Assembly: GCA_016713135.1 (NCBI GenBank)
Contig: JADJPR010000018.1
Coordinates: 68,108-132,107, forward strand
DNA length: 64,000 nucleotides
Source: Rhodanobacteraceae bacterium
Lineage (GTDB): Bacteria > Pseudomonadota > Gammaproteobacteria > Xanthomonadales > SZUA-5
Direction of reading: 5' to 3'
The notes below the pieces were generated by a model. It was given only the letters and a program-made list of their open reading frames with translations. It did no database searches and was not told the origin of the DNA. Shown here piece by piece: positions 17,668 through 26,834 of the stretch. Each line of letters starts with the position of its first letter. Within the stretch, counting starts at the first letter, position 1. A program made the translations under genes and the position numbers.

Positions 17668-19905
17668 CGCCCTGCATGCCCAGCGAACCGCGCCGCGCGC
17701 GATCGTCCGGGCGCCGTCGCCGCTGTCCGCCACCCGCTTCCGCGTCGAGATCGACGGCCTGCTGGCCTCGCTGACCCTGACCCAGGACTACGCCAACCGC
17801 GAGGATTGTGCGATCGAGGTCAGCTACACCTGGCGCTGCCGCTGGAAGCCTGCCTGCTGGACGTCGAGGTCCAGATCGGCGAGCGCCGCCTGCGCGGCCG
17901 GGTGGAGCCGAAGCAGCGCGCCGAGGCGCGCTACGAGGAGGCGCTGGCCGAGGGCCACAGCGCCTTCTCCATCCGCATGGTCGACGACGGGCTGGTCAAT
18001 ATCGCGCTCGGCAACCTGCTGCCGGGCGAGCGGCTGACCCTGACCATCCGCATGGCGCAATGGCTGCACTGGAACGGCAACCGCGTGCGCCTGACGCTGC
18101 CGACGACGATCGCGCCGCGCTACGGCCAGAGCCGGCTGCAACCGGCCGACCAGCCGGTCGTGGACCTGCTCGCCGAGCACGGCTTCGCGCTGACGGGCAG
18201 CGTGCGCGGCCTGCTGGCGCGGGCCGAACTGGCGTCGGCGACGCACCGGCTGGCGGTGCGCGCGGTGGCCGAAGGCATCGACTTCGCCATCGAGCGCGGC
18301 CACCTGGACCGCGACATCGTCATCGATCTGCGCGATGCCGGCAGCGGCGCACGCATCGCCGGCAGCGTGGATGCAGATCTCGCCGGCCGCCACGCGGCGA
18401 TGATCAGTTTCTGCGCCAGCGCCGATGCGGGCATCGCGCGCCCGCTGGTGGCCGAAATCGTGGTTGATTGCTCCGGCTCGATGGGCGGGGTGTCGATTAC
18501 CCAGACCCGCGCCGCGGTGCGCGCGATCGTCGCGCACCTGGACGCCCGCGACCTGGTGAACATCCTGCGTTTCGGGTCCAGCCACCAGTGGCTGCTGCGT
18601 CGGCCGCAACCGGCGACACCCGCGGTGCGCAACACCCTGCAGCAGGGCGCCGACGACCTGCAGGCGGACCTCGGCGGCACCGAGTTGCTGCCGGCACTGA
18701 ACGCCGGCCTCGACGACCTCGCGCGCCTGCCGGCGGAGGTGGTGGGCGAGCGCGTGCTGTTCATCATCAGCGACGGCGAAGTGTGGAACCTCGACACGCG
18801 CGCCTTCCTCGAGCGCTGTCGGCGCGAGCGCGTGCAGGTCTACGCGGTCGCGGTGGGCACCGCGGCGGTCGAGGCCACCTTCGCGCCGCTTACGCGCGCC
18901 ACCGGTGGTGCGCTGGAACGCGTGCTGCCGGGCGACGCGATGGCCGAGCGCATCGAGCGCCACTTCGCGCGCATGCGCAGCGGTGCGCTGCGCGAGATCC
19001 GCGTCGAATGGCCCGGCACGCCCGGCTGGAACCTCGGGCCTGAGGCGGTGTTTCCCGGCGATGGCGCCATCCTCGCGGCTGGACTCGATGTGCGGCCCGA
19101 GTCCGTCGAAGTCAGCTGGCTGGCGCCGGATGGCGAGCGCCGCCAGGCGCAGGTCCCGCTGGTGGCGAACGCATCGGTCGACACCACCGCACCCTCAACC
19201 CAGGCGCGCATGCTGGCGCGCGAGCGGCTGGCGAGCCTGGGCGATGTGGCCGCCGCCACCGCGCTGGCGGTCGACTACCAGTTGGTGACGCCGGACACCG
19301 CAATCACCCTGGTGCTCGAGCGCACGGCGGGCGAGCGCCAGCAGCAGCTGCCGGAACTGCGCCAGGTCGAGCATATGCTGGCGGCGGGCTGGGGCGGCAC
19401 TGCGGTTCAGGATGTTGGTGCCGAGCCGCCGATGCTGATGCAGTGCGCGGGCGAAAGTCTCGACATGCCGGCCTTCTGCTTCGCGCCACTGACGCCGACT
19501 TCGCTGCGCCGTCGCCGGCTCCGCCGCGCGCCGGCGCCGGTGGCCGCCGCACCCAAGGGCATGCTGCAGCGCGTGGCCAAGCGGGTGCGGCAGGCATTCG
19601 GCGGCGAACAAGAAGAGGCGACGTCGACGCGCACCACGGCCGATGCCGCAATGCGCGCGCAACTGTGCGCGCTCCTGGTTGCGCGCCTGCGCGAGGATCC
19701 GTCGCTGGGCGCTGCGCTGGCGTCGGGCGATTGGTCGCTGGACCGGCTTGGACTGGCCTTGCCCACCGCGCTGTTCAACTGGCTGGACGAACGCGCCGAG
19801 CGCGACGGTGGCGACCTGCAGTTCGGCGGCTGGTGGCAGCGGCTGGTCGATGAGTTGTGCGCCAGTCCGGAGGGGGCGGAACTGCGGTGCATGCTGGATC
19901 GCTGA
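17660..19905 (+). CDS. VIT and von Willebrand factor A domain protein (one frameshift in the assembly)
   Basis: The first frame gives a VIT-domain start (FRVEIDGLLASLTLTQDYANR ... AIEVSYT). Around base 17830 homology continues in another frame (LALPLEACLLDVEVQIGERR ... RAEARYEEALAEGHSAF), so one base appears to be missing near ACACCTGG; restoring a C joins the frames. The VWA domain follows, with the MIDAS motif VDCSGSMGG (DxSxS), GGTELLPALNAGLDDL and FIISDGEVWN. The C-terminal third is Arg/Ala-rich with little similarity I can name. There is no clear signal peptide. Related VIT/VWA proteins occur in both secreted and cytosolic forms, so function is open. It is coupled to the upstream MerR regulator. 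Confidence 0.82.
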
Positions 19906-19933
19906 AAGTTGCGTCGCGGGTACCCTTGATTCA

Positions 19934-20041
19934 GCGTAGGGCGATTCACCGCCGGGGAGCTTGCGGCAAGCACCCGGAGCACGCGCGATGCGCGTACTCC
20001 GGGCCGCGCGCCTGGATAGGCGGAACGCGCACCACCGGCGT
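19934..20041. repeat. REP-like intergenic repeat, copy 1
   Basis: Contains GTAGGGCGATTCACCGCCGG, CTTGCGGCAAGCACCCGGAG and the imperfect palindrome around CACGCGCGATGCGCGTACTC. Close relatives of these modules occur at 42746-42826 and 51728-51814. It lies between the convergent VIT/VWA and DUF3999 genes. Confidence 0.7.
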
Positions 20042-20053
20042 TTTTCGGACCGC

Positions 20054-21667
20054 TCAGCCGCCCGAATTGCCAGACCGGCCCTCGACCATCTGCTCGTACA
20101 GCCGCCAGGTCATCCAGCACAGCAACACGATGCCCAGGCCGAGCACGCTCCACAGGGCGAAGCGGCGCTGGCGTGCGGCAGCTTCCGCATCGGCTTCGGG
20201 CGGGGCAGGGGCGACGGCCTCAGCCTTGGCGGGCGGCGGCTGCGGCAGACCCACCACCGCGCGGTCCAGTTGCGCGATCTCGCCAGGGCTGAATCCCGGC
20301 GCCACTTGCGCCAGCGCCGCCGGTCCGCCGCGCCAGTGGCGCACCGCTTCCGGATCGGCGCCGATCGCCAGCTTGAAGTCCTCGCCACGCGCGGTGAACA
20401 CCAGCGTCTGCGGGCGCCAGCCGAGCACCAGCTGCGGCGGCGCGTGGCCGGCGGTGTGCGGGCGCACCACCCATTCGGCATTGCCCTGGGGCGACACATG
20501 GATGCGGCTGGACACCCGCTCGCGGCCGTTGTGGTTCAGGCGGTAGAAGGTGCTGCCGAGCTGCGGCGCCAGCAGCCACTCCGGCTTGGGCACGCGCTGT
20601 CGCCGATAGAAGCCGATGGTCACCGGCATCACGGTATTGGCTTCCGGCAGGTCGAGGCCGATCGCGGTCGCGGCGATCGACGGGCTGGTGTGGAACACCC
20701 AGTCGCCACCGACACGCCCGGGTTGCGCCTGCAGCGTGAGTTCCAGTTGCGGATCGAGCGTCGCCGTGGCGCCGCGCCACTCGCCGACGATGGCAGCGAA
20801 GGCAAGCGGCTCGCCGTCCACCCAGCGAACCTTGAGATAACGGCCATCGCCACGCGGCAGCTCGATGCGGTCGCTGACCAGCTGGATGGTCTGGTCGCTG
20901 GCGCTGATCCAGTCGAGCGTGCCGTGCGCCACCCCATCCCACAGTTTCAGGTCGTCGCTGCGCTCGATGGCCAGCCGCGCGTGGTAGTCGCCCACCGATT
21001 CCGCGAGCTGGAAACGCAGGCTCTGCAACACCTCGTTGCGCGCGCTAGGGCCCAGATCCACCACCAGCGCCGCCAGCTTGCGCGATGGCGCCGGCTGCGG
21101 CGCGGAGGTGCGCGCATCCAGGCTGACCAGCGCGCCATCCGGCCCAGTGCGCAACTGCAGGTCAATCCCTCCCGCCGCGCCCGGCGTCACCGCGGTTTCG
21201 TACAAGGGGAACTGGGTCGTCGTTTGCTCGCGCACCTCGATGCGGGTGCGTTGCTCCGGATAGTGCAGCGCGTACGGCAGCAACTGCCCGGCGCCGTTGT
21301 AGACCCGCACATCCGCCAGCCCCGGCGCGCGCGAGGCCTGGTACACCGGCAGCGGCAGTTGCACCTGGAGCACGCCGTCGTCGCCTTCCACGGAAAGCGG
21401 AAACACCGTCGCGAATTCGTCGAGGCGTGGATCGTGGGGCGGCGGGGGCTCGGCGCTGGCGCACGTCTGGGCGCACATCAGGGCGGCTGCGAGCAGCGCG
21501 GGGAGGGTCCGGTTGTGGGTTGTGGGTTGTGGGTTGTGGGCGGCAAAAGCGGGCAAGCGCGGACATCCAACGCGTGCCCGAAGCTCAAGTGAATTCCACC
21601 AGGCTGCCAGTTTGCGAGCTGCCCACAACCCAGAACCCACAACCCACAACCCGGAAAAAGGCCGCAT
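20054..21667 (-). CDS. DUF3999-family membrane-anchored protein with a repeat element inside its 5' end
   Basis: The ATG at 21667 overlaps the stop of the upstream DUF2339 gene (TGATG), which strongly supports it as the native start. The first residues (MRPFS) are followed by about 47 residues encoded entirely by an inverted heptamer element (GLWVVGSGLW ... AAHNPQPTTHN). After that comes a normal hydrophobic export segment (LPALLAAALMCAQTCASA) and the mature periplasmic part. The body (VFPLSVEGDDGVLQVQLPL, FYRRQRVPKPEW, GERVSSRIHV-like strands) is typical of DUF3999. A C-terminal membrane anchor is present (ALWSVLGLGIVLLCWMTWRL). In other bacteria DUF3999 and DUF2339 genes are also neighbours; function is unknown. 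The inserted stretch may affect export. Confidence 0.82.
   Translation of the reverse strand: MRPFSGLWVVGSGLWAARKLAAWWNSLELRARVGCPRLPAFAAHNPQPTTHNRTLPALLAAALMCAQTCASAEPPPPHDPRLDEFATVFPLSVEGDDGVLQVQLPLPVYQASRAPGLADVRVYNGAGQLLPYALHYPEQRTRIEVREQTTTQFPLYETAVTPGAAGGIDLQLRTGPDGALVSLDARTSAPQPAPSRKLAALVVDLGPSARNEVLQSLRFQLAESVGDYHARLAIERSDDLKLWDGVAHGTLDWISASDQTIQLVSDRIELPRGDGRYLKVRWVDGEPLAFAAIVGEWRGATATLDPQLELTLQAQPGRVGGDWVFHTSPSIAATAIGLDLPEANTVMPVTIGFYRRQRVPKPEWLLAPQLGSTFYRLNHNGRERVSSRIHVSPQGNAEWVVRPHTAGHAPPQLVLGWRPQTLVFTARGEDFKLAIGADPEAVRHWRGGPAALAQVAPGFSPGEIAQLDRAVVGLPQPPPAKAEAVAPAPPEADAEAAARQRRFALWSVLGLGIVLLCWMTWRLYEQMVEGRSGNSGG
21509..21654. repeat. Inverted heptamer-repeat element, GGTTGTG type, copy 1
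   Basis: The left arm (21511-21544) is four tandem GGTTGTG-type heptamers ending GGGCGGC. The right arm (21618-21652) is the near-perfect reverse complement, built of CCCACAA units. The core is about 73 bp and unrelated to the cores of the other copies. The inner ends carry the conserved box GTGGGC(G/A)GC. This copy lies in frame inside the DUF3999 coding sequence. Confidence 0.88.
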
Positions 21668-24600
21668 CACTTCCCGTCCTCCCGCGGCAACGGCGCCAGA
21701 TACCCGATCAGCAGCATCAACCCGCCGACGCCCATGAAGGACACGATGCGCGCCACGCTGCCGACGTTGCTCAGATCGATCAGGAACAGCTTGAGCACCA
21801 CCACGCCGAGCAGGGCGGCGCCGATCATCCACAGCGGCTTGGACAGCCGGCGCACGGCGTAGCGCATCACGGCGAAGGCGCACAGGGTCCACACGATGGA
21901 CAGCATCGCCTGCACGAACTGCGAGTGGTACAGCGGTTCGAAGCGGTAGGGCAGGCCGAGGAACTGGGCGGCGGTGCGCAGCAGCATCAGGTTGAACCAG
22001 CCAAAGCCCAGCGCCATCGACGCGCGCAGCGCCAGCCGGCGCTGGTCGTCGTTGGCCTGCGCGCCGTGCATCCGCCACAGGTCCGCCAGCAGCAGCGCCA
22101 CGAAGCCGGTGGTCAGGTCCAGCGGATTCAGGATCGGCAGGTAGGGCAGCGGGGCCATGCTGCCGTCCTGGCGCAAGTTCCAGTAGACCACCAGCAGCAG
22201 CGACCACAGCGCAGCCAGCGGAATCACCACGCGCCCGTACCAGGCGTGCACCGGCTCCAGCGGCCAGCCCGCGCGGCGCACCTGCACCAGGCCGGCAAAC
22301 AGCAGGCCGATGGCCGCCCAGGCCGCGAGGTAGTCCGGCCACATGCCCGCGACCACCCAGCCGGATTCCTCCATTTGCTGAGCGATCACGTCCGTGCCGA
22401 CCAGCCACGGCATCAGGTTCAGCGACACCACCGGCGGCAACATCAGCCAGGGCGCAATCACGCGGCTGAAGTGCAAGCCCTTGAAGCCGGTCTCCGAGAT
22501 CTCCCAGCGTGCGCGCCAGGTCCTGAGGCACCAGGCCATGCCCAGCCACACCAGCAGCATCGCCACGCCCGTGCCCGGGGGCGGCAACTGCTCGCGCTGG
22601 TAGGCCTGGGTCAGCAGTGTGATCCAGGCCAGCGCCTGCAGCACCATTGTCGGCACCGCCAGCCAACGCAGCGCGGGCGCGCGCCAGGCGCCGGCCGCGA
22701 GCACGGACAGGGTCGCCATCGCCGCGGCCAGGATCAGGCGCGTATCGGCAAAGCCGAGCCATCCGGACTCGCCGTGGACCGCGCCCGCAGCGAACAACAG
22801 CCGCGTGCCGAGTTGCGCCAGCACATCGACCAGCGGCAGGTAGAGCACGATGCCCAGGCCGATCAGCCACACCGCCAGCCCGGTGCCGCGCTGCTCCTCG
22901 CTGAGCGAAGGCGAACGGCGCGCGTCCAGCATCCGCGTCACGCCGATCCACGCCAGCGCCAGCAGAATCAGGGTTCCGGCCAGCGGACCACCGAGGAAGA
23001 CCAGCAGCGCATCGCGCGGGCTGCCGTCGCCGGCCAGGCCGAGGGTCCAGTCGAACTGCAGCAGGCGTTCGACTGCCAGGCTGTCGCTGACTTGCACCAG
23101 GAAGATCCAGGTGCCCACGGCGGTCAACACCGGCCAGCCGAGGCGCTGCACATTCGCCGCGTTGGGGAACCCGAAACGCTGGGTCAGCGCCATGCAGGCA
23201 TAAGCTGAGAGCGCCAACCCGATGCTCCAGGCCGCCCAGAAGCTGATCTGGTACCAGGGCGGCAGCGCATCCGGCGCCGGGGCGGTGGCCCAGGCCAGCG
23301 CATGCGCCGCGCCATGCAGGGCGAAGCCGCAGAACCAGAACATCGCCAGCCACAGCCAGGCGACGGTCGCGCTGCGGTCGCGGTCCTGCTCCACGCCGCT
23401 GCCCGTCTGCCAGCGCCGCTTGAAGGCGAAGGCAGAGACCAGCGCACCCGCCGCCAGCAGCGCACCGCCGAACAGCGCGCCACCGCTCAGCACCTCGCCG
23501 ATGCTCTGTTCGGAGTAGACCGCGACGTTGTGCCAACGCATGTACTGCGCCATCAGGCCAAGGAAGGTCAGCCCCGCGACCGCAGTCACCGCACCGCCAA
23601 GCACTGCCGGCAGGCGCCAGTCCGCGCGCTTGCCCAGCCATTGCAGGCCGTAGACCAGCAGCATCGCGGTCAGCACATACAGGCTGGCGCGCTGCGCCGG
23701 TGCCACCCGCAGCCAGACCTCCACCCACAGCCCGCCGAGCAGCCAGACCACCGCGATGGCGATGAAGGCGCTGGCCCAGCCGCCGAAGCGCGCGCGCACG
23801 GCGTCCTCGTCGTCGCCCACCGGCATGCTCTGCCGGCGCAGCGTCAGCGCGAGGAACATGCCGGTGGCGCCGAGCAGCAGGAAGCCCAGGCTGATGTGCT
23901 CGGACATCGCGCGCAGCGGGTCGATTCCGGTCAGCACGCGGACGAAGGAGATCCACGCACCGAACTGCAGCAGGATGCCGAAGCGCCACACCAACGCCTG
24001 CTTCTGCCGCAGGCCGACCCAGACCATGCCGGCGCCCTGCAGCGCCCAGGCCGCGCTGGTCCAGCGGCCGTCGAAGGCCAACGGGATGGCGAGCGTGGCG
24101 AACACCACGGCGAGCGCGAAAAAGGACTCGACCAGCAGGCGCAGGCTGCCCGCACGCCAGCGCCACAGCGCCAGCCCGAGGCTCGCGTAGAACAGCCCGA
24201 AGACCACCGCCGACAGCGCGCTGCCCAGGTGCATGTCCTTGACCATGCCGTACTGCAGGCCCATCGCCACGATCGGCACGCCGAACACCAGCGTCGCATC
24301 GACGTAGGACTTGAGCTTCGGCGCCTGGCGCCAGGCGTAGAGGATCGCGATGGCCGCGTACATCACCACGAACAGCGCGAGGAAGAACTGCGAACTCTGG
24401 TAATGCTCGGCTTCGTAGCGCTGCACGCCCCAGGCGGTGCCAATCAGGAAAGTGAACAGGAAGCCGAGGAAGTTCAGCACACGCCAGGAGCGCGTCCAGG
24501 CAATCGCGAAGATGCCGGCGTTCAGCAGCGCGTAGTAGCTGAACAGGGCGACGTGGTTGCCGCTGCCGCTGGAGACCAGGATCGGCACCGCGAAGCCGCC

Positions 24601-25719
24601 GACGATCCCGAAAATCGCCAGCCACAGCCCGTCCTGCAGCACCGCGAGGATGCTGGTGAAGGCCACCAGCGCCAGCAGCAGACCGAAGGTCGCGCCAGTG
24701 GGCAGCAACTGCCAGAACTTGTAGGCGCCGAACACCACCATCATCAGCGTGGCCAGCGCCGCGCCCTGGGTCGGCAGCGCGATGCCCGGTCGTTTGGTAC
24801 GGATATGCCAGCCCCAGCCGAGCAGCGCGATGGCGCCGGCGGCGATGCCCGCGAGGCGCACTTCGATCGGCACCACCACATAGCTGGAGGCGAAGCGCAG
24901 CAGGAAGGCGACGCCGATGAACAGGATCATCAGGCCCAGGCGTGCGACCAGGTTGCCGCCGAACAGCCAATCCTTGGCGCCGGTCAGCAGGCGTGCGATG
25001 GGGCCCGGTTCCTGCGGCTCGCGAGGTGGCGGCAGCGGGCGTTCGACCGGCGGCTTGGGCTTCCAGACCGGCTCGCGTTCGCTGGATTGCGCCGGCGCCG
25101 GTCGCGCGCCCGCCTCGGCCCAGGCGCTGGCCGGGGTGGCGGCCTGCGCCACTGGTTCGGCCGCTTCGGCGGGCTCCGCCGGCTTCTCGACCGGTTCCAG
25201 GTTCCAGCTCGCATGCGCGGGCCGGCGCGGGGTCGCGGCGGGCGTGCTGCGCGGGGGCTCGGGTGCCGGGGCGGACGGTGGAGGGGCGGCTGTGGCCGGG
25301 GCCTCCGGGATGCCGAGATCCGCCGCGCTGAAATCGAAGCCGGGTATGACCGGGGTTGGCTGCGGTGCCGGTGGCGCCGCGGGGGCCGGCTCGGGCTCGC
25401 CGACCTTGAACACGGCGCGCCCCGCAACAGGCTCCGCCGGTTCTGCGGAAGGCGCAGTCTCGGGCGCCGTGGCCGCGCGCACTGGCTCCGCGACGTCTTC
25501 CGTCGACGCCGTCCCCCGCCGTTCCACCCGTTGCAGCAGCGCGGCCTGATGCTCGCGCAGCTGGCGGATTTCCCTGCGCAAATCGCTCACCTCGCGCGCC
25601 TGGCGCTCGGCCAGCTTCTCCATGTCGGCGCGGGCGGCGTTGGCCTTGGCCCATGCGATCGCCGGGGCGATCAGCAGGTACAGGAAGAACAGCACCGACA
25701 GCAGACCCAGGAATTCCAT
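21667..25719 (-). CDS. DUF2339-family polytopic membrane protein
   Basis: The 1350-residue inner-membrane protein begins MEFLGLLSVLFFLYLLIAPA. It then has a coiled-coil stretch (about 25-65), a long Pro/Ala/Glu-rich linker (70-285) and roughly 25 or more closely spaced membrane helices to the C-terminus. This layout and the motif DWLFGGNLVARLGLMILFIG are typical of DUF2339. The family function is unknown. It overlaps the DUF3999 gene by 1 bp, so the two are likely one operon and may form a complex. The reading frame is intact over more than 4 kb. Confidence 0.9.
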   Translation of the reverse strand: MEFLGLLSVLFFLYLLIAPAIAWAKANAARADMEKLAERQAREVSDLRREIRQLREHQAALLQRVERRGTASTEDVAEPVRAATAPETAPSAEPAEPVAGRAVFKVGEPEPAPAAPPAPQPTPVIPGFDFSAADLGIPEAPATAAPPPSAPAPEPPRSTPAATPRRPAHASWNLEPVEKPAEPAEAAEPVAQAATPASAWAEAGARPAPAQSSEREPVWKPKPPVERPLPPPREPQEPGPIARLLTGAKDWLFGGNLVARLGLMILFIGVAFLLRFASSYVVVPIEVRLAGIAAGAIALLGWGWHIRTKRPGIALPTQGAALATLMMVVFGAYKFWQLLPTGATFGLLLALVAFTSILAVLQDGLWLAIFGIVGGFAVPILVSSGSGNHVALFSYYALLNAGIFAIAWTRSWRVLNFLGFLFTFLIGTAWGVQRYEAEHYQSSQFFLALFVVMYAAIAILYAWRQAPKLKSYVDATLVFGVPIVAMGLQYGMVKDMHLGSALSAVVFGLFYASLGLALWRWRAGSLRLLVESFFALAVVFATLAIPLAFDGRWTSAAWALQGAGMVWVGLRQKQALVWRFGILLQFGAWISFVRVLTGIDPLRAMSEHISLGFLLLGATGMFLALTLRRQSMPVGDDEDAVRARFGGWASAFIAIAVVWLLGGLWVEVWLRVAPAQRASLYVLTAMLLVYGLQWLGKRADWRLPAVLGGAVTAVAGLTFLGLMAQYMRWHNVAVYSEQSIGEVLSGGALFGGALLAAGALVSAFAFKRRWQTGSGVEQDRDRSATVAWLWLAMFWFCGFALHGAAHALAWATAPAPDALPPWYQISFWAAWSIGLALSAYACMALTQRFGFPNAANVQRLGWPVLTAVGTWIFLVQVSDSLAVERLLQFDWTLGLAGDGSPRDALLVFLGGPLAGTLILLALAWIGVTRMLDARRSPSLSEEQRGTGLAVWLIGLGIVLYLPLVDVLAQLGTRLLFAAGAVHGESGWLGFADTRLILAAAMATLSVLAAGAWRAPALRWLAVPTMVLQALAWITLLTQAYQREQLPPPGTGVAMLLVWLGMAWCLRTWRARWEISETGFKGLHFSRVIAPWLMLPPVVSLNLMPWLVGTDVIAQQMEESGWVVAGMWPDYLAAWAAIGLLFAGLVQVRRAGWPLEPVHAWYGRVVIPLAALWSLLLVVYWNLRQDGSMAPLPYLPILNPLDLTTGFVALLLADLWRMHGAQANDDQRRLALRASMALGFGWFNLMLLRTAAQFLGLPYRFEPLYHSQFVQAMLSIVWTLCAFAVMRYAVRRLSKPLWMIGAALLGVVVLKLFLIDLSNVGSVARIVSFMGVGGLMLLIGYLAPLPREDGK

Positions 25720-25873
25720 GCGTGACTGGTGACCGATTGTGATACTGGCGTGATGGTAGCAGGGCGGCAGCCGCGTGCGGGGCTGCCTTGGCCAGCCTTG
25801 AGCAGGGCGCTCTCAAGTTTCCGGAGGGCGCCCATGGTTCATGGATCCGGGGTCGTGCCCCGCCACGAGCAAC

Positions 25874-26637
25874 TCACTTGTTGCCGAAATAGAGCTGGTC
25901 GAAGGGCGCGTCCGCCAGGGTCGGCAGCGATGCCTTCTGCTCCCGGGTAAGCGCCTGCCGGCCCAGGTTCGTGCTGCTGACTTCGGCCGCTTTGCTCAGG
26001 ATCCATTCGCGCGTCTGCGCGTGCTGCACGCCCTCCACCTTGATCCGCTGGCGCAGCTTCTTGACGCCGGGGTCGGTGGCTTGGGTGGTGTCGTCGACGA
26101 TGAACTCGCCCTCGATCTCCCACGCGTGTTCGAGGTCGCTGATCTGGCGGATCGATCCCGGGACCACCACGAAGGCATCGACGCGGTAGACGTTGCGCGG
26201 GTCCACCGGCATCCAGCCGCCCGGATTCTCGCGCATCGCCTTCAAGGTGAGCGCGTGCCGCTTCGCGGCGTCCATGGCGCCGCTCGCCGGGCGCTGCCAT
26301 CGAGCGATTTCCATCCATAGGAGAACAGCCGGTCGAACACCCACGGATCGCCCGCAGCACCGCGCTGATAGATCGCCAGCGCGTTGAACTGCTGGCGCGT
26401 GCCATCGGTGTTCTGCTTTTCGGCAACGATCGCCTGTTTCGCCAGGTTGGCGAAGGTATAGCCGCCCTCGCGCTCCAGCTTCCAGCCGCCATCGATCTCG
26501 ACGCGGGTGACCCGGCCATTGGTCACCGCGGCGCGCGCATCGGCCTCCACTTGCGCGGCCGTGGGGAAGTTGTTGGCCGTCGCGCTGCCCGCTTGCAGCA
26601 GGCACAGGAGCAGCAGGGTGGCAAGCCATCGGAACAT
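25874..26637 (-). CDS. Secreted protein of unknown function (one frameshift in the assembly)
   Basis: Not recognised. The start at 26637 has a perfect GGAGG 5 bp upstream and a clear signal peptide (MFRWLATLLLLCLLQAGSATA). The first frame runs to YGWKSLDGSA (about 26300). The rest continues in another frame from GAMDAAKRHALTLKAMRENP to the end (DAPFDQLYFGNK). One missing C in the GCCCGGCG run joins them, giving roughly 250 residues. Visible segments include DGGWKLEREGGYTFANLAKQ, PRNVYRVDAFVVVPGSI and EIEGEFIVDDTT. It is divergent from the ToxR/CadC-like regulator, and the 28-bp motif lies about 100 bp upstream of its start, so control by that regulator is likely. Confidence 0.75.
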
Positions 26638-26738
26638 GGGATCCTCCATCGGTTCAGTTCGGACGCGACCACCGCGACCGATCTGCCCCAAGCATCCGGA
26701 TCCGCGCCCGGCAAGACTTGCCGGTGGGTTCAGCGGCT

Positions 26739-26766
26739 CATCAAGATTCGATCAAGGCGTTGATTC
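26739..26766 (-). promoter_or_regulatory. Candidate operator of the ToxR/CadC-like regulator, copy 1
   Basis: Reading the minus strand: GAATCAA, 3 bp, CTTGAT, 5 bp, CTTGATG. The CTTGAT units repeat with an 11-bp period, and GAATCAA with the first CTTGAT forms an inverted pair. The same pattern with identical spacing occurs at 29752-29779. It lies in the divergent promoter region, 68 bp from the regulator ATG and about 100 bp from the secreted-protein ATG. Confidence 0.65.
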
Positions 26767-26834
26767 ACCGGCCCTTGAAGCCCCCAAGGGGACCTGCCGC
26801 TCATCGGCGGGGGAGCGCAGGCTAGACTGGTGCC

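Noticed and set aside
17660..18037. Separate small gene of 125 codons before the VWA protein
   Set aside because: It is the true N-terminus of the VIT/VWA protein; the homology continues in the next frame after one missing base.
23302..25725. Plus-strand open frame of about 800 codons opposite DUF2339
   Set aside because: It is rich in Gln/His/Arg and is the shadow of the membrane protein; no ribosome site or domain.
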